In this document: piece by piece, positions 25,486-33,418 of the stretch
Layout of the letters: each line of letters starts with the position of its first letter
How positions within the stretch are numbered: the first letter of the stretch is position 1
DNA from: an uncultured Ulvibacter sp.
GTDB lineage: Bacteria; Bacteroidota; Bacteroidia; Flavobacteriales; Flavobacteriaceae
Assembly (NCBI GenBank): GCA_938083445.1
Contig: CALKCP010000017.1
Location: 1 to 64,000, forward strand
DNA length: 64,000 bases
Direction of reading: 5' to 3'
Position numbers and translations under genes: made by a program
The notes under the pieces: model-generated
Seen by the model: only the letters and a program-made list of their open reading frames with translations
Told to the model about the DNA's origin: nothing
Database searches by the model: none

Positions 25486-27600
25486 TTATTTTTTTAAAGT
25501 AAAAAAGAACGTAGTGCCCACGCTCACTTGAGATTCCACCCATACTTTGCCTCCGTAGAGTTTGACTATTTTGTTCACAATTGACAGTCCTATTCCTGAA
25601 GAGTCAGGGTTGTTTTCTAACTTCTGAAACGTTTCAAAAATTTTCACAAAATAGGCCTTTTCAATGCCCTTACCATTATCTTTTACGTAAAATTTCCAAA
25701 AGTCATTTTCATCTTCAACACCAATTTCAATAAGCCCCTCCTCTTTATCATTATATTTAATAGCGTTATCGATTAAATTCTGAAAAAGCTGCTGCAACCT
25801 GTGTTTATCGCCATTAATGGATGGTAAGTCAGACTCTTTTACTATTGAAATATTTGGCGGTAAAAGCATCATCTCAAGAATATCGTCAACCATCTTATCC
25901 GTGTCAACTTCATAAAAATCGACTTTGTTTCCAGAAATTGTAGAATACTCTAAAATACCACTAATTAGAGTATCCATTTTTTGAATATTCGCTCTAATTA
26001 AGTCAATATTGTCATTTCCTCCCGCGCCTATCGTCTCCTTATAATCTTCTTTTAACCATGCCGTTAAAGCATCTATGGCTCTTAAAGGCGATTTTAAGTC
26101 GTGTGAAACAACATGAGCATATTCTTTAAGTTCGTTATTACTTGTTTCCAGCTCCTTTAGAAGTAGCTCGTTACGATCTTCTGCCTTTTTACGTTCAATT
26201 ACGTCCAGGGCCGTTGTTAATTTAAACGCTACTAAATTAGCAACTTTCTCTAAAGTTTTGACATGGTTTTTCGTATAATAGTTTTTCTCTTTATGCTCAG
26301 AATCTATTACGGCAATAACTTTCCCTTTACTCAGGATGGGTACTGTTATTTCAGAATATGCTCTTACTTTATCCTTTACGTAGCGGTCATCTTTAGAAGT
26401 GTCCGGAATGATCTCTGACACCCCCGTTTTTACTACAGCCCCAACGATGCCTTGTCCTATCTTCAGGGTTTTAGCCATTCTTATTCTTTTCTCACTGCCC
26501 TGCTTAGAGCCAAAAGTCGCAATTTGTGAAATGACTTCAGTGTCAGGGTTTATTAAAAAAATTACACAATCCTCTGATTCTAGATAGTCGCCAAGGTTGT
26601 TTACAATTTCCAAAGCGATATCATGAATTTCTGTCTTGTCTAGAATTGATTTGGTAACGTTGTTTATCAAATTAACATTCAGCTCCGTCTCTCTCTCAGA
26701 AGTAATGTCTTCAATTAAGGCGACCTGATATCTCAAAACATTGTTCTTGTCTCTAACTGCATTCACATTTGTTTTCGCCCAAATAATTGAGCCGTTTTTC
26801 CTCTTATAGCGCTTGTTTAAGGTGAAGTTGTCAACCTCTCCCCTAATCATTTGATCGAGAAGGACCTTAGATTTCGGAAAATCTTCGGCTAATGAAAGGT
26901 CTTTTATGGTTAACCCCTGCAACTCTTCTTCGGTATAGCCTGTCATGTCTTGAAACAACTTATTTGTTCTAACAAGGTGCCCTTTTTGAGTTAAGACAAT
27001 ACCTATGGCCGAATTGTTCACTATAACATCTAATTCTCCTTTTTGATCCTGAATTAACTCATCCTGAATGCGGCTCTCGGTCATGTCTCTAGCAATCCCT
27101 TGGGCGGCAATAGGTTCTTTGTTTTTATAGACAAGACTGCAGTTAATGTGGACCCATTTAACAAGACCTTTAGAGGTGATTATTTTAACATAAAAGTCGG
27201 TTACAGACCCTTTTTCTAACAACTCTTTAAACGCTTGTATAACTCTGTCTTGCTCGTTTGGATGTGCTATCTTTAGCAAATTAAGTGTATCGCTCTGCGT
27301 CTCTAAATCTAACAGTTTTAGCGCAGCGTCATTCATTTTCACAATATTCCCCAATAAATCAAAAACAATATAAGCATCGATTATATTCTCAAAAACCCCC
27401 TGAAGTTGAGATGTTTTTTCATTGACTAGGTTTTCAAGTCGAAAATTGGTTTCCTTAAGTTGTTTGGATAGCTGGAAAAGCTCTGAAGATTTCTTTTCTA
27501 ATATTTTCTCTGCTTGTTTTCGAGCCGCTTTCTCGCGATCTAAAGCACGTTTCAGTATGTCATTTTGAGTCTGACTCATTAATCTCTTTGGAATATCCAC
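25486..27600 (-). CDS. PAS-PAS-GAF sensor histidine kinase
   Basis: The 704-residue kinase has no membrane spans and is likely cytosolic. In order: an N-terminal coiled coil (10-65), PAS 1 (about 65-180, VFENIIDAYIVFDLLGNIVK), PAS 2 (about 185-305, NNSAIGIVLTQKGHLVRTN), and a GAF domain (about 310-460). Then come the dimerisation/phosphoacceptor helix with H500 in VVSHDLKSPLRA and an HATPase domain with the N-box NLIDNAIKYN and G-boxes DNGKGI and GIGLSIV. There is no attached receiver. An alternative start is Met8. It lies between the H-NOX and HPt genes and probably receives the H-NOX signal. Confidence 0.92.
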   Translation of the reverse strand: MDIPKRLMSQTQNDILKRALDREKAARKQAEKILEKKSSELFQLSKQLKETNFRLENLVNEKTSQLQGVFENIIDAYIVFDLLGNIVKMNDAALKLLDLETQSDTLNLLKIAHPNEQDRVIQAFKELLEKGSVTDFYVKIITSKGLVKWVHINCSLVYKNKEPIAAQGIARDMTESRIQDELIQDQKGELDVIVNNSAIGIVLTQKGHLVRTNKLFQDMTGYTEEELQGLTIKDLSLAEDFPKSKVLLDQMIRGEVDNFTLNKRYKRKNGSIIWAKTNVNAVRDKNNVLRYQVALIEDITSERETELNVNLINNVTKSILDKTEIHDIALEIVNNLGDYLESEDCVIFLINPDTEVISQIATFGSKQGSEKRIRMAKTLKIGQGIVGAVVKTGVSEIIPDTSKDDRYVKDKVRAYSEITVPILSKGKVIAVIDSEHKEKNYYTKNHVKTLEKVANLVAFKLTTALDVIERKKAEDRNELLLKELETSNNELKEYAHVVSHDLKSPLRAIDALTAWLKEDYKETIGAGGNDNIDLIRANIQKMDTLISGILEYSTISGNKVDFYEVDTDKMVDDILEMMLLPPNISIVKESDLPSINGDKHRLQQLFQNLIDNAIKYNDKEEGLIEIGVEDENDFWKFYVKDNGKGIEKAYFVKIFETFQKLENNPDSSGIGLSIVNKIVKLYGGKVWVESQVSVGTTFFFTLKK

Positions 27601-27775
27601 AGTATTAAACCTAATGGGTTGCTAGTGATGGGCGTAAGTTTAAATTTTCAAGGCCAAATATATGGAAATGGACGGAGAACCAAAGCGATAAAGTAATTAA
27701 TTAGTTGCTCTAAAAAACTTAAAAGGATTGCATTTAATTGGGGTACCCGTTAAAGGCTAGTTGACTATGGTGGTT

Positions 27776-28312
27776 TTAATTTTTTATAATGAACCTCACT
27801 TCTGTTCCATCTTCTTTTATTTTCTCCAAGACTATAGTGGGTGTAGCATTAAAATGCTCAAATGTTTTATTCATTAAACCAAGGCCAAAGTGGTGCATGG
27901 CTCGACTCGATTTATAGATGAGTATTACAGAATTCTCTGTTTTTTCTAACACGTCAAACGTTGGTAATTCGGCATCTGGATAAATTTTTCTAACCTCAAC
28001 ATGAATGTGATTTTCAATAGAAGAAATCATTTCTATGGGGTCTTTGTATGTGGCTAAAAGCCCTGGGTAACTATCTTCTATCACCCTAAAAAAATGCTCT
28101 CCATAAATTAACAGTAACTGATCAATTGAAATTTCAGTACTCTTACTGAGATGCTGAAGTAGTTGCAACATTTCAGAAAAATTGTAGGTCCCTATCGCTG
28201 TATAAACACCCTGAGACTCTAAATCGGAACTTGATATGATGTGGTCCACCATTTCGAGGCCAAATTTTTCTTCTACTAAATCTAAAAACTCAGAAAAAAT
28301 AATTCCTTTCAT
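27776..28312 (-). CDS. H-NOX heme nitric oxide/oxygen-binding sensor
   Basis: The protein has 178 residues, the typical size of a stand-alone H-NOX domain. The proximal heme ligand aligns as H104 in HIHVEVRKIYPDAELPTF. The porphyrin-propionate clamp YxSxR is exact: Y133-K-S135-S-R137. The N-terminal MKGIIFSEFLDLVEEKFG is the conserved helix A. H-NOX proteins bind NO on ferrous heme and usually control an adjacent kinase or cyclase. The receiver gene lies one base upstream and the kinase 175 bp downstream, on the same strand. Confidence 0.88.
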   Translation of the reverse strand: MKGIIFSEFLDLVEEKFGLEMVDHIISSSDLESQGVYTAIGTYNFSEMLQLLQHLSKSTEISIDQLLLIYGEHFFRVIEDSYPGLLATYKDPIEMISSIENHIHVEVRKIYPDAELPTFDVLEKTENSVILIYKSSRAMHHFGLGLMNKTFEHFNATPTIVLEKIKEDGTEVRFIIKN

Positions 28313-28313
28313 C

Positions 28314-28727
28314 CTAAACTTGATTTAATTCATTCACACTCCAATAGGCCAAAAGTTTTTCGATTCTAGACACATAATCTTCATACTTTAATGGCTTTAA
28401 CAGGTAGCCGGCAATTCCCACCTCATAACACTCCCGGAGGTCTTTCATGTTGCTTGATGTTGTTAAAACAATCGCTGGAATATAACGCAAAACATTATCT
28501 GACTTTAAAATGTTTAAAAACTCAATGCCATTAATTTTTGGCATATTTAAATCTACCAAAATGATGTCTGGACGGTTCGTTTTATTTTCTAAAATTTTTA
28601 ATGCATCTTCTCCATTGTTCGCTTCTATCACTTTATGAGAAAGATTAAGAGATCCTATTGTGCGGTTAAATTTCATTACCTCAATTACATCGTCTTCGAT
28701 TAATAAAATTTTTAAACATCTAAACAT
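28314..28727 (-). CDS. Stand-alone response regulator receiver domain
   Basis: The 137-residue receiver has no output domain, resembling Rcp1-type regulators that pair with phytochrome-like kinases. The acidic pocket is E11/D12/D13, the phosphoacceptor D59 (ILVDLNMP), the switch T90 and the conserved K111 (LLKPLKYED). It probably accepts phosphate from the kinase or HPt in this cluster. It is the first gene of the four, and its stop is one base from the H-NOX start. Confidence 0.92.
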   Translation of the reverse strand: MFRCLKILLIEDDVIEVMKFNRTIGSLNLSHKVIEANNGEDALKILENKTNRPDIILVDLNMPKINGIEFLNILKSDNVLRYIPAIVLTTSSNMKDLRECYEVGIAGYLLKPLKYEDYVSRIEKLLAYWSVNELNQV

Positions 28728-29081
28728 CAGCAGAGTATCTATTTATAAATGATTAAATTAATTTAAAAATTCGTGTTAAAAACTAAATTTCGGTTAGAGG
28801 TATTATAATATCGGTGAATAGCTCTAATAAAGCTATCAAAGGTTTTTTTCGAGCACCCCTGGCGCACTAAAGGCTTCATAAAAGGAGGCTTGAATATATT
28901 GAAATTAGACATGTTAATCACGTTAACAATAATCTACATTTGTATTGATTAAGCCGAAAAAAAGGGGGATGCGTTTTAAACACGACGTTTAGATGGTAAA
29001 TATAGAGAAAAAATAGTAGCTGCAAAATTATAAGCAGCCCTGTTTCCGTGCTCTCTTAAAGGGGCTTAACGCCTACTTATT
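28728..29081. other. Gene-free spacer upstream of the H-NOX cluster
   Basis: These 354 bases contain no convincing gene. A six-base inverted repeat TGTTAA-TCACG-TTAACA lies at 28912-28928, about 185 bases upstream of the receiver gene start, and could be an operator. No consensus TAnnTTTG box for the operon was identified. Confidence 0.4.
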
Positions 29082-29249
29082 TGCCATAGGTCTTCATGAT
29101 TTGTGCGCTATCATCTTTTTTTTAAATGTTAATCATGACTCCATCTTTCTTTAAGCACTACCCCTACCTGCTAAATAGCATAAGACCCGATGGTCTATTT
29201 ATTGTTTAGAATGTAATCGGAAAACAATGGAGAAAATTTAAACGATTGC
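29082..29249. repeat. Direct repeat, copy 1 (about 168 bp)
   Basis: It begins TGCCATAGGTCTTCATGAT and ends TTAAACGATTGC. It is nearly identical to copy 2 at 30464-30630, in the same orientation, differing by a one-base T-run length change and about four substitutions. Each copy contains a small palindrome AGACC-N4-GGTCT. The copies frame the lipoprotein and integrase fragment. Confidence 0.92.
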
Positions 29250-29270
29250 ATTTCATATATTAATATACGA

Positions 29271-29609
29271 CTAATTAAACCTGGTACACCAATCTTGATA
29301 GGATTCTGTTATATAACTGTCAGATGCATTTATTTTATATCTAAATTCATTAGTTCCTTCGTTTCGTTGTATTTCAAAAACCTGAATTATTTCACGAGAA
29401 CATAAATCATTGCAGTAACAAAACTCAGCTTGGTCTTCTGTTGATCCAGAGCTTAAATATACTTTTTGAGACCCTCCTCCTGTATTTTCGTTTGTTAAAG
29501 TAATGTACGTTATAAATTCAAACGAAGTGACTTCAGTACCTTCACGTTCTTTATCCGACGAGCTACACGAAATAATAATTAATGCTAATAGTAATGTTAA
29601 TTTTTTCAT
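29271..29609 (-). CDS. Small lipoprotein, unknown function
   Basis: The 112-residue protein has a clear lipoprotein signal (MKKLTLLLALIIISCSSSDKE, lipobox cysteine at 15). The mature part is acidic and contains four further cysteines (EFCYCNDLCSRE and a C-terminal DWC), which could form disulfides in the periplasm. No family is recognised. It lies inside the direct-repeat island, downstream of the integrase fragment on the same strand. Confidence 0.65.
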   Translation of the reverse strand: MKKLTLLLALIIISCSSSDKEREGTEVTSFEFITYITLTNENTGGGSQKVYLSSGSTEDQAEFCYCNDLCSREIIQVFEIQRNEGTNEFRYKINASDSYITESYQDWCTRFN

Positions 29610-29862
29610 TTTATAATGTTTTTAATTTCTAAATTCATCCACTTATTATATTAAGCCATCCTTCCGGCGCTTTAACATTAATTTGATTGAAACCAAATGA
29701 GACAAAAAATAAAAAAGCAATAAAAATATCTTTTTGACACCTCTAATTTACAAAATTTAATTTTTAATTAAACTATCTATATTTTCTATTTAAACCTTTT
29801 GCTGTTCTTGTTGAGCTTTTCATGTGTTATTTTACTTAAATCCATTTTAAAGGTTTTTAGTT

Positions 29863-30312
29863 TTACGCAGCATAATTAGCATAACGTTCTTTAAAATCAT
29901 TAAATAACATCTCAATTTTTAATGAAACATCATTATCATAAGATGGTGAAGGTAATTCAATGTATAAATAATCTTCAATAACTTTTCTTATAGCTGCTGA
30001 TGTTTGTATTTTCTCGGCCCACCTATCAACCTGAAATTCATCTTGTTGTAATTGAAGCTTTAGCCAGGCGTTATTAATGTTTTGTCTTATGACGAGAAGT
30101 GCCCCATTTATAAAATCACAGTTCACATCCTTCGTTGATACTCTTTGTGTTTTTGAGTTCCAATGTTTGGGGCTTACAAATTGTCCAGATGAGAACTCCT
30201 GACGCTTCTTTTCAAAAGTAATTCTGAAATTAATTGGACATAGTCCTCTTTTGTTTTGTTTGCTAAGTTTAATAACAAACAAGATTGATAGTTGTTTACT
30301 TTTCATTACCAA
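29863..30312 (-). pseudogene. Truncated tyrosine-type integrase (arm-binding and partial core-binding domains)
   Basis: The 149 residues match the N-terminus of Bacteroidota tyrosine recombinases. The arm DNA-binding domain is at about 8-60 (SKQNKRGLCPINFRITFEKKR, then SSGQFVSPKHWNSKTQRV). The start of a helical core-binding domain follows, and then a stop after FKERYANYAA. Normal integrases run to about 400 residues with a catalytic R-H-R-Y domain, which is absent. A short minus-strand frame just downstream (29786-29845, MDLSKITHEKL...) may be a further scrap of the same gene. Confidence 0.7.
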
Positions 30313-30463
30313 TTGATTTTAAGTTAAACAATTGGCACACAATTCAGATTATTATAGAGTGGGTCCCTCGAAAATAAAAGTGGGCCACCCAGTGGGTCCC
30401 TTTTTCTTCCAATAAACCTGACGCTATTGCAGTTTACGTACTAATCAATAGCGATGTCTTTGA

Positions 30464-30630
30464 TGCCATAGGTCTTCATGATTTGTGCGCTATCATCTTT
30501 TTTTAAATTTTAATCATGACTCCATCTTTCTTTAAGCACTACCCCTACCTGCTAAATTGCATAAGACCAGATGGTCTGTTTATTGTTTAGAATGTAATCG
30601 GAAAACAATGGAGAAAATTTAAACGATTGC
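30464..30630. repeat. Direct repeat, copy 2 (about 167 bp)
   Basis: This is the partner of 29082-29249, same orientation, 1,382 bp away at its left end. The 151 bases to its left (30313-30463) hold no gene. The 242 bases to its right (30631-30872) hold only low-quality frames and a CGTGCA/TGCACG inverted repeat near 30770-30798 followed by a T-run, possibly a plus-strand terminator. Confidence 0.92.
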
Positions 30631-30872
30631 TTTCTTTTTATTTAGAATATATTATCATAACTTGCGTTCCGCAATTAATATTGTCGTGTCCGTTTTTCTT
30701 TAGACGAATAGAAGCACTGCGGTGGTTTGATAAAGAAGATAGTGGCTCATTTAATAACTTTTTTTTAGCGTGCATTGTTCGTGAGGGGGCAGTGCACGTT
30801 TTTTTTGCTCGTTTCCGATCCAATAGCTTTTCACAAATACAAAAAACTCAAAAACATTTAGCCTAAGGGCGT

Positions 30873-30902
30873 AAAAAAGCCCCTACATCGCTGTAAAGGC
30901 TT
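30873..30902 (-). terminator. Terminator of the CAT-anticodon tRNA
   Basis: On the minus strand an 11-bp stem AAGCCTTTACA / TGTAGGGGCTT (two G-U pairs, loop GCGA) runs into a T-run. It starts 12 bases beyond the tRNA 3' end. Confidence 0.8.
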
Positions 30903-30913
30903 CGTTTTTCTTG

Positions 30914-30987
30914 TGGTCCCACATGGGCTCGAACCATGGACCCCCTGATTATGAGTCAGGTGCTCTAACCAGCTGAGCTATAGGACC
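30914..30987 (-). tRNA. tRNA with CAT anticodon (elongator Met or Ile2)
   Basis: The minus-strand cloverleaf has acceptor GGTCCTA / TGGGACC, a D-arm with GCTC-AGCTGGTTA-GAGC, anticodon loop CTCATAA (CAT), T-loop TTCGAGC and discriminator A. No CCA is encoded. The CAT anticodon serves both elongator Met and, after lysidine modification, Ile-AUA; sequence alone does not separate them. It is not the initiator, because the acceptor 1-72 pair is matched. Confidence 0.9.
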
Positions 30988-31114
30988 TATTTTTTATTTT
31001 TAATCTTCGTCTTGCTGGTTGTATCTATACCTAGAGTGGTGCACACACACAAAACGGATTGCAAATGTAAAACTCTTTACTACTAAAGCAAAACTATTTT
31101 TCGTTATTGTTTGC

Positions 31115-31528
31115 TTATTTCGTTTCCGGTTCAATGTCTTGACACAATTCTACCAAAACCCCGTGTGAAGACTTAGGGTGCAAAAACACGACCCATTTGC
31201 CGTCTGCGCCTTTTTTAGGCTCTTTATTTAATACACTAAACCCTTCTTTCTCCAGTCGAATCACCTCTGCTCTAATATCGGTTACTGCAAATGCTATGTG
31301 ATGGATTCCTTCTCCCCTTTTCTCAATGAATTTTGCAATTGGGCTATCTTCGTTCGTTGCTTCTAATAGTTCTATTTTGCTATCCCCACACTTAAAAAAT
31401 GAGGTTGCAACCCCTTCGCTCTCTACGCTTTCAGTTTTATAGTGGGCAACTCCCAATAAACTCGCATACACTTTATTGGCTTCCTCAATATTTTTAACTG
31501 CAATCCCGATATGCTCTATTTTATTCAT
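31115..31528 (-). CDS. mce: Methylmalonyl-CoA epimerase
   Basis: A vicinal-oxygen-chelate fold protein of 137 residues if it starts at MNKIEHIGIAV (31528) rather than nine bases upstream. The two repeats each carry metal histidines: HIGIAVKN at the start and HHIAFAVTD in the middle. The C-terminal FLHPKSSHGVLVELCQ holds the third/fourth ligands. It interconverts (R)- and (S)-methylmalonyl-CoA in propionate metabolism. A TATTTTTG box lies on the minus strand at 31549-31556. The mutase genes are not in this window. Confidence 0.93.
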   Translation of the reverse strand: MNKIEHIGIAVKNIEEANKVYASLLGVAHYKTESVESEGVATSFFKCGDSKIELLEATNEDSPIAKFIEKRGEGIHHIAFAVTDIRAEVIRLEKEGFSVLNKEPKKGADGKWVVFLHPKSSHGVLVELCQDIEPETK

Positions 31529-31811
31529 AAAAAACACAATTTATAAGTCAAAAATACGGTTTATACCAATTAGCGAGTGAAATGAGCCTTAAATATTTTG
31601 AATTGTAGTGTTCTTAGGTGAAATAGGAATCGCAGGTTCATGAACTCCTTAATAAAAAAGATACGTGTTGTAAACGAAAACGAACGAATAGCCTTCGCTA
31701 TGCTTTTATTTTATCTTAAAATATAGGCGCAATAGAGCCAAATTATTAGGCTTATTTTATTTGTTAAGTGGTATTATTCCGTTTTATACGTTTAAAATAA
31801 GTATTGTAGAC

Positions 31812-31819
31812 TACTTTTG
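31812..31819 (+). promoter_or_regulatory. -7 box immediately before rbfA
   Basis: TACTTTTG is a full TAnnTTTG match ending four bases before the rbfA ATG. A TTTA at 31791-31794 could be a weak -33 element (17-base spacing). The transcript would be leaderless or nearly so. Confidence 0.5.
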
Positions 31820-31823
31820 CAAG

Positions 31824-32219
31824 ATGGAAGAAACGAATAGACAGAAAAAAATCGCGGGAGTTTTGCAAAACGATCTTGCAAAAGTGTTGCAGAACATGCT
31901 GCGAGAGACAGGTCAAAAAGGCATCATTATTTCAGTAAGCAAGGTGAACGTAACCACCGATCTTTCCATCGCAAAAGTTTATGTGAGTGTTTTTCCTCCA
32001 GACAAAGCAAGTGCAATTGTCACAGAGCTAAACGATGTAAAGCCAAAAATTAAACATCATATTGCACAGCTTACCCGGCACCAACTTAGAAAAATGCCGG
32101 AACTGAGTTTTTACAATGACGATTCTTTAGAATATATCGAGACTATTGAACGGGCCGTGAAAGGCAAGGAAGACCCTATCGCCGATCCTGAGTTACTTCC
32201 AAAACGAAAAAAAGCATAG
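31824..32219 (+). CDS. rbfA: 30S ribosome-binding factor A
   Basis: The frame is open from 31761, but the ATG at 31824 (MEETNRQKKIAGVLQND) gives the normal RbfA start and length of 131 residues. A KH-type fold is indicated by LSIAKVYVSVFP and the C-terminal RHQLRKMPELSFYNDDS, which is the RbfA signature. It assists late maturation of the 16S 5' end and cold adaptation. A promoter box four bases upstream supports this start. The stop codon overlaps the GTG start of the permease gene (TAGTG). Confidence 0.93.
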   Translation: MEETNRQKKIAGVLQNDLAKVLQNMLRETGQKGIIISVSKVNVTTDLSIAKVYVSVFPPDKASAIVTELNDVKPKIKHHIAQLTRHQLRKMPELSFYNDDSLEYIETIERAVKGKEDPIADPELLPKRKKA

Positions 32220-33418
32220 TGAACTTTCCGTTTTATATCGCCAAGCGCTACTTGTTTTCTAAAAGCAGCACCAATGCGATTAATATTATTACCATAATTG
32301 CAGCCATTGGAGTTGTTGTTGGGGCCATGGCATTGTTCATCGTTCTATCTGGATTTGCAGGACTAAAAGACTTCAGCTTGCAGTTTACAAATGTGTTTGA
32401 TAGTGACCTCAAAATTATGCCCGCAAGCGGAAAGACCATTACATTTAACTCCTCTTCCGAAGTAAAACTACAAAGCATCGAAGGCGTTGCTGCATATTCG
32501 AAAATTATTGAAGAGCGCGTGTTTCTTCATTTTAGAGACAAAAATGAAATTGCTTATATAAAAGGGGTCGATGAAAATTATGCGGCGGTAAATCCCGTTG
32601 ACAGCATGCTCGTCTTTGACTCCTGGTTCAGTCCAAATGAAAAAGAAGTAGTGGTTGGTATTGGAACTTCTCAAAAGCTTTCCTTAGGCACTCGAGATTA
32701 TGGAAATCTATTAGAGATTTATGTGCCTAAGCCCTACAAAGGGCAGAGCCTCGACCCCAGCCAGGTTTTTAACAAAGACCGCGTGGTGGTTGCCGGCATC
32801 TACGAAATAAACGAAGAACTAAACAGTAAATACGTTTTCTCAGATATTGATTTTGCTCGGTCACTTCTAAAAACAGACAGCACAAGCGTGTCTTCTGTTG
32901 AATTAAAGCTGGTTGAAGGAGCCTCTGAGAAAAATATAAGAAGTCAATTAAGCGCCCTTTTTTCTGAAGACGTTCTTATAAAAAACAGAATTCAGCAAAA
33001 TGACGCACTCTATAAAATGTTGAACACTGAAAACATTGCGGTGTACCTTATCTTCACTTTGGTTCTAATCATCGCCCTCTTTAATGTAATTGGCTCCATT
33101 ATTATGATGATTCTAGACAAGCGTAAAAACATTAAAACACTCTTTAATATTGGAGCAAACCTAAAAGACATTCGGCGTATTTTCTTTCTACAAGGAGCTT
33201 TAATGACGTTTCTAGGGGGGTCTTTAGGCATACTGCTTGGTGTTATTGTCGTCTGGGCACAACTGCGCTTCGAGTTCATCAATATTACCGCCTCTCTCCC
33301 TTATCCAGTAAAACTGAAAGCAATAAATATCCTAATTGTCTTCGTTACCATCACAACCTTGGGAATCGTTGCTTCAAAAATAGCATCGAGTAGGGTGCGT
33401 GAAAAATTGATTCATTAA
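32219..33418 (+). CDS. LolC/LolE-type ABC transporter permease
   Basis: The 399-residue inner-membrane protein begins with GTG overlapping the rbfA stop by one base. The first helix follows AKRYLFSKSSTNAINIITII, typical of the LolC/E/MacB family. A large periplasmic domain (about 45-265) is followed by three more helices in the FtsX-like domain (AVYLIFTLVLIIALFNVIGS onward). LolCDE extracts lipoproteins from the inner membrane. No ATPase (lolD) is adjacent; it may be elsewhere. It overlaps dusB tail-to-tail by 4 bp. Confidence 0.88.
   Translation: MNFPFYIAKRYLFSKSSTNAINIITIIAAIGVVVGAMALFIVLSGFAGLKDFSLQFTNVFDSDLKIMPASGKTITFNSSSEVKLQSIEGVAAYSKIIEERVFLHFRDKNEIAYIKGVDENYAAVNPVDSMLVFDSWFSPNEKEVVVGIGTSQKLSLGTRDYGNLLEIYVPKPYKGQSLDPSQVFNKDRVVVAGIYEINEELNSKYVFSDIDFARSLLKTDSTSVSSVELKLVEGASEKNIRSQLSALFSEDVLIKNRIQQNDALYKMLNTENIAVYLIFTLVLIIALFNVIGSIIMMILDKRKNIKTLFNIGANLKDIRRIFFLQGALMTFLGGSLGILLGVIVVWAQLRFEFINITASLPYPVKLKAINILIVFVTITTLGIVASKIASSRVREKLIH

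Larger units (their letters stand above)
29082..30630. mobile_element. Probable remnant of a small integrated element
   Basis: Two direct repeats of about 167 bp enclose roughly 1.2 kb holding a lipoprotein and a truncated phage-type integrase, and a tRNA gene stands 284 bp beyond the right repeat. The combination suggests a decayed integrative element or an insertion that duplicated its flank. The interior is visibly more AT-rich than the neighbours. No intact recombinase or transposase is present, so the mechanism is not established. Confidence 0.45.

Noticed and set aside
29786-29845. 19-codon frame starting MDLSKITHEKL downstream of the integrase fragment
   Set aside because: It may be a degraded scrap of the integrase, but it is too short to list as a gene. 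It is mentioned in the pseudogene entry only.
30627-30866. Two opposing frames of about 60-80 codons right of the second direct repeat
   Set aside because: Both have poor composition, no start-site support and no family resemblance, and they overlap a hairpin/T-run. They were left as gap.
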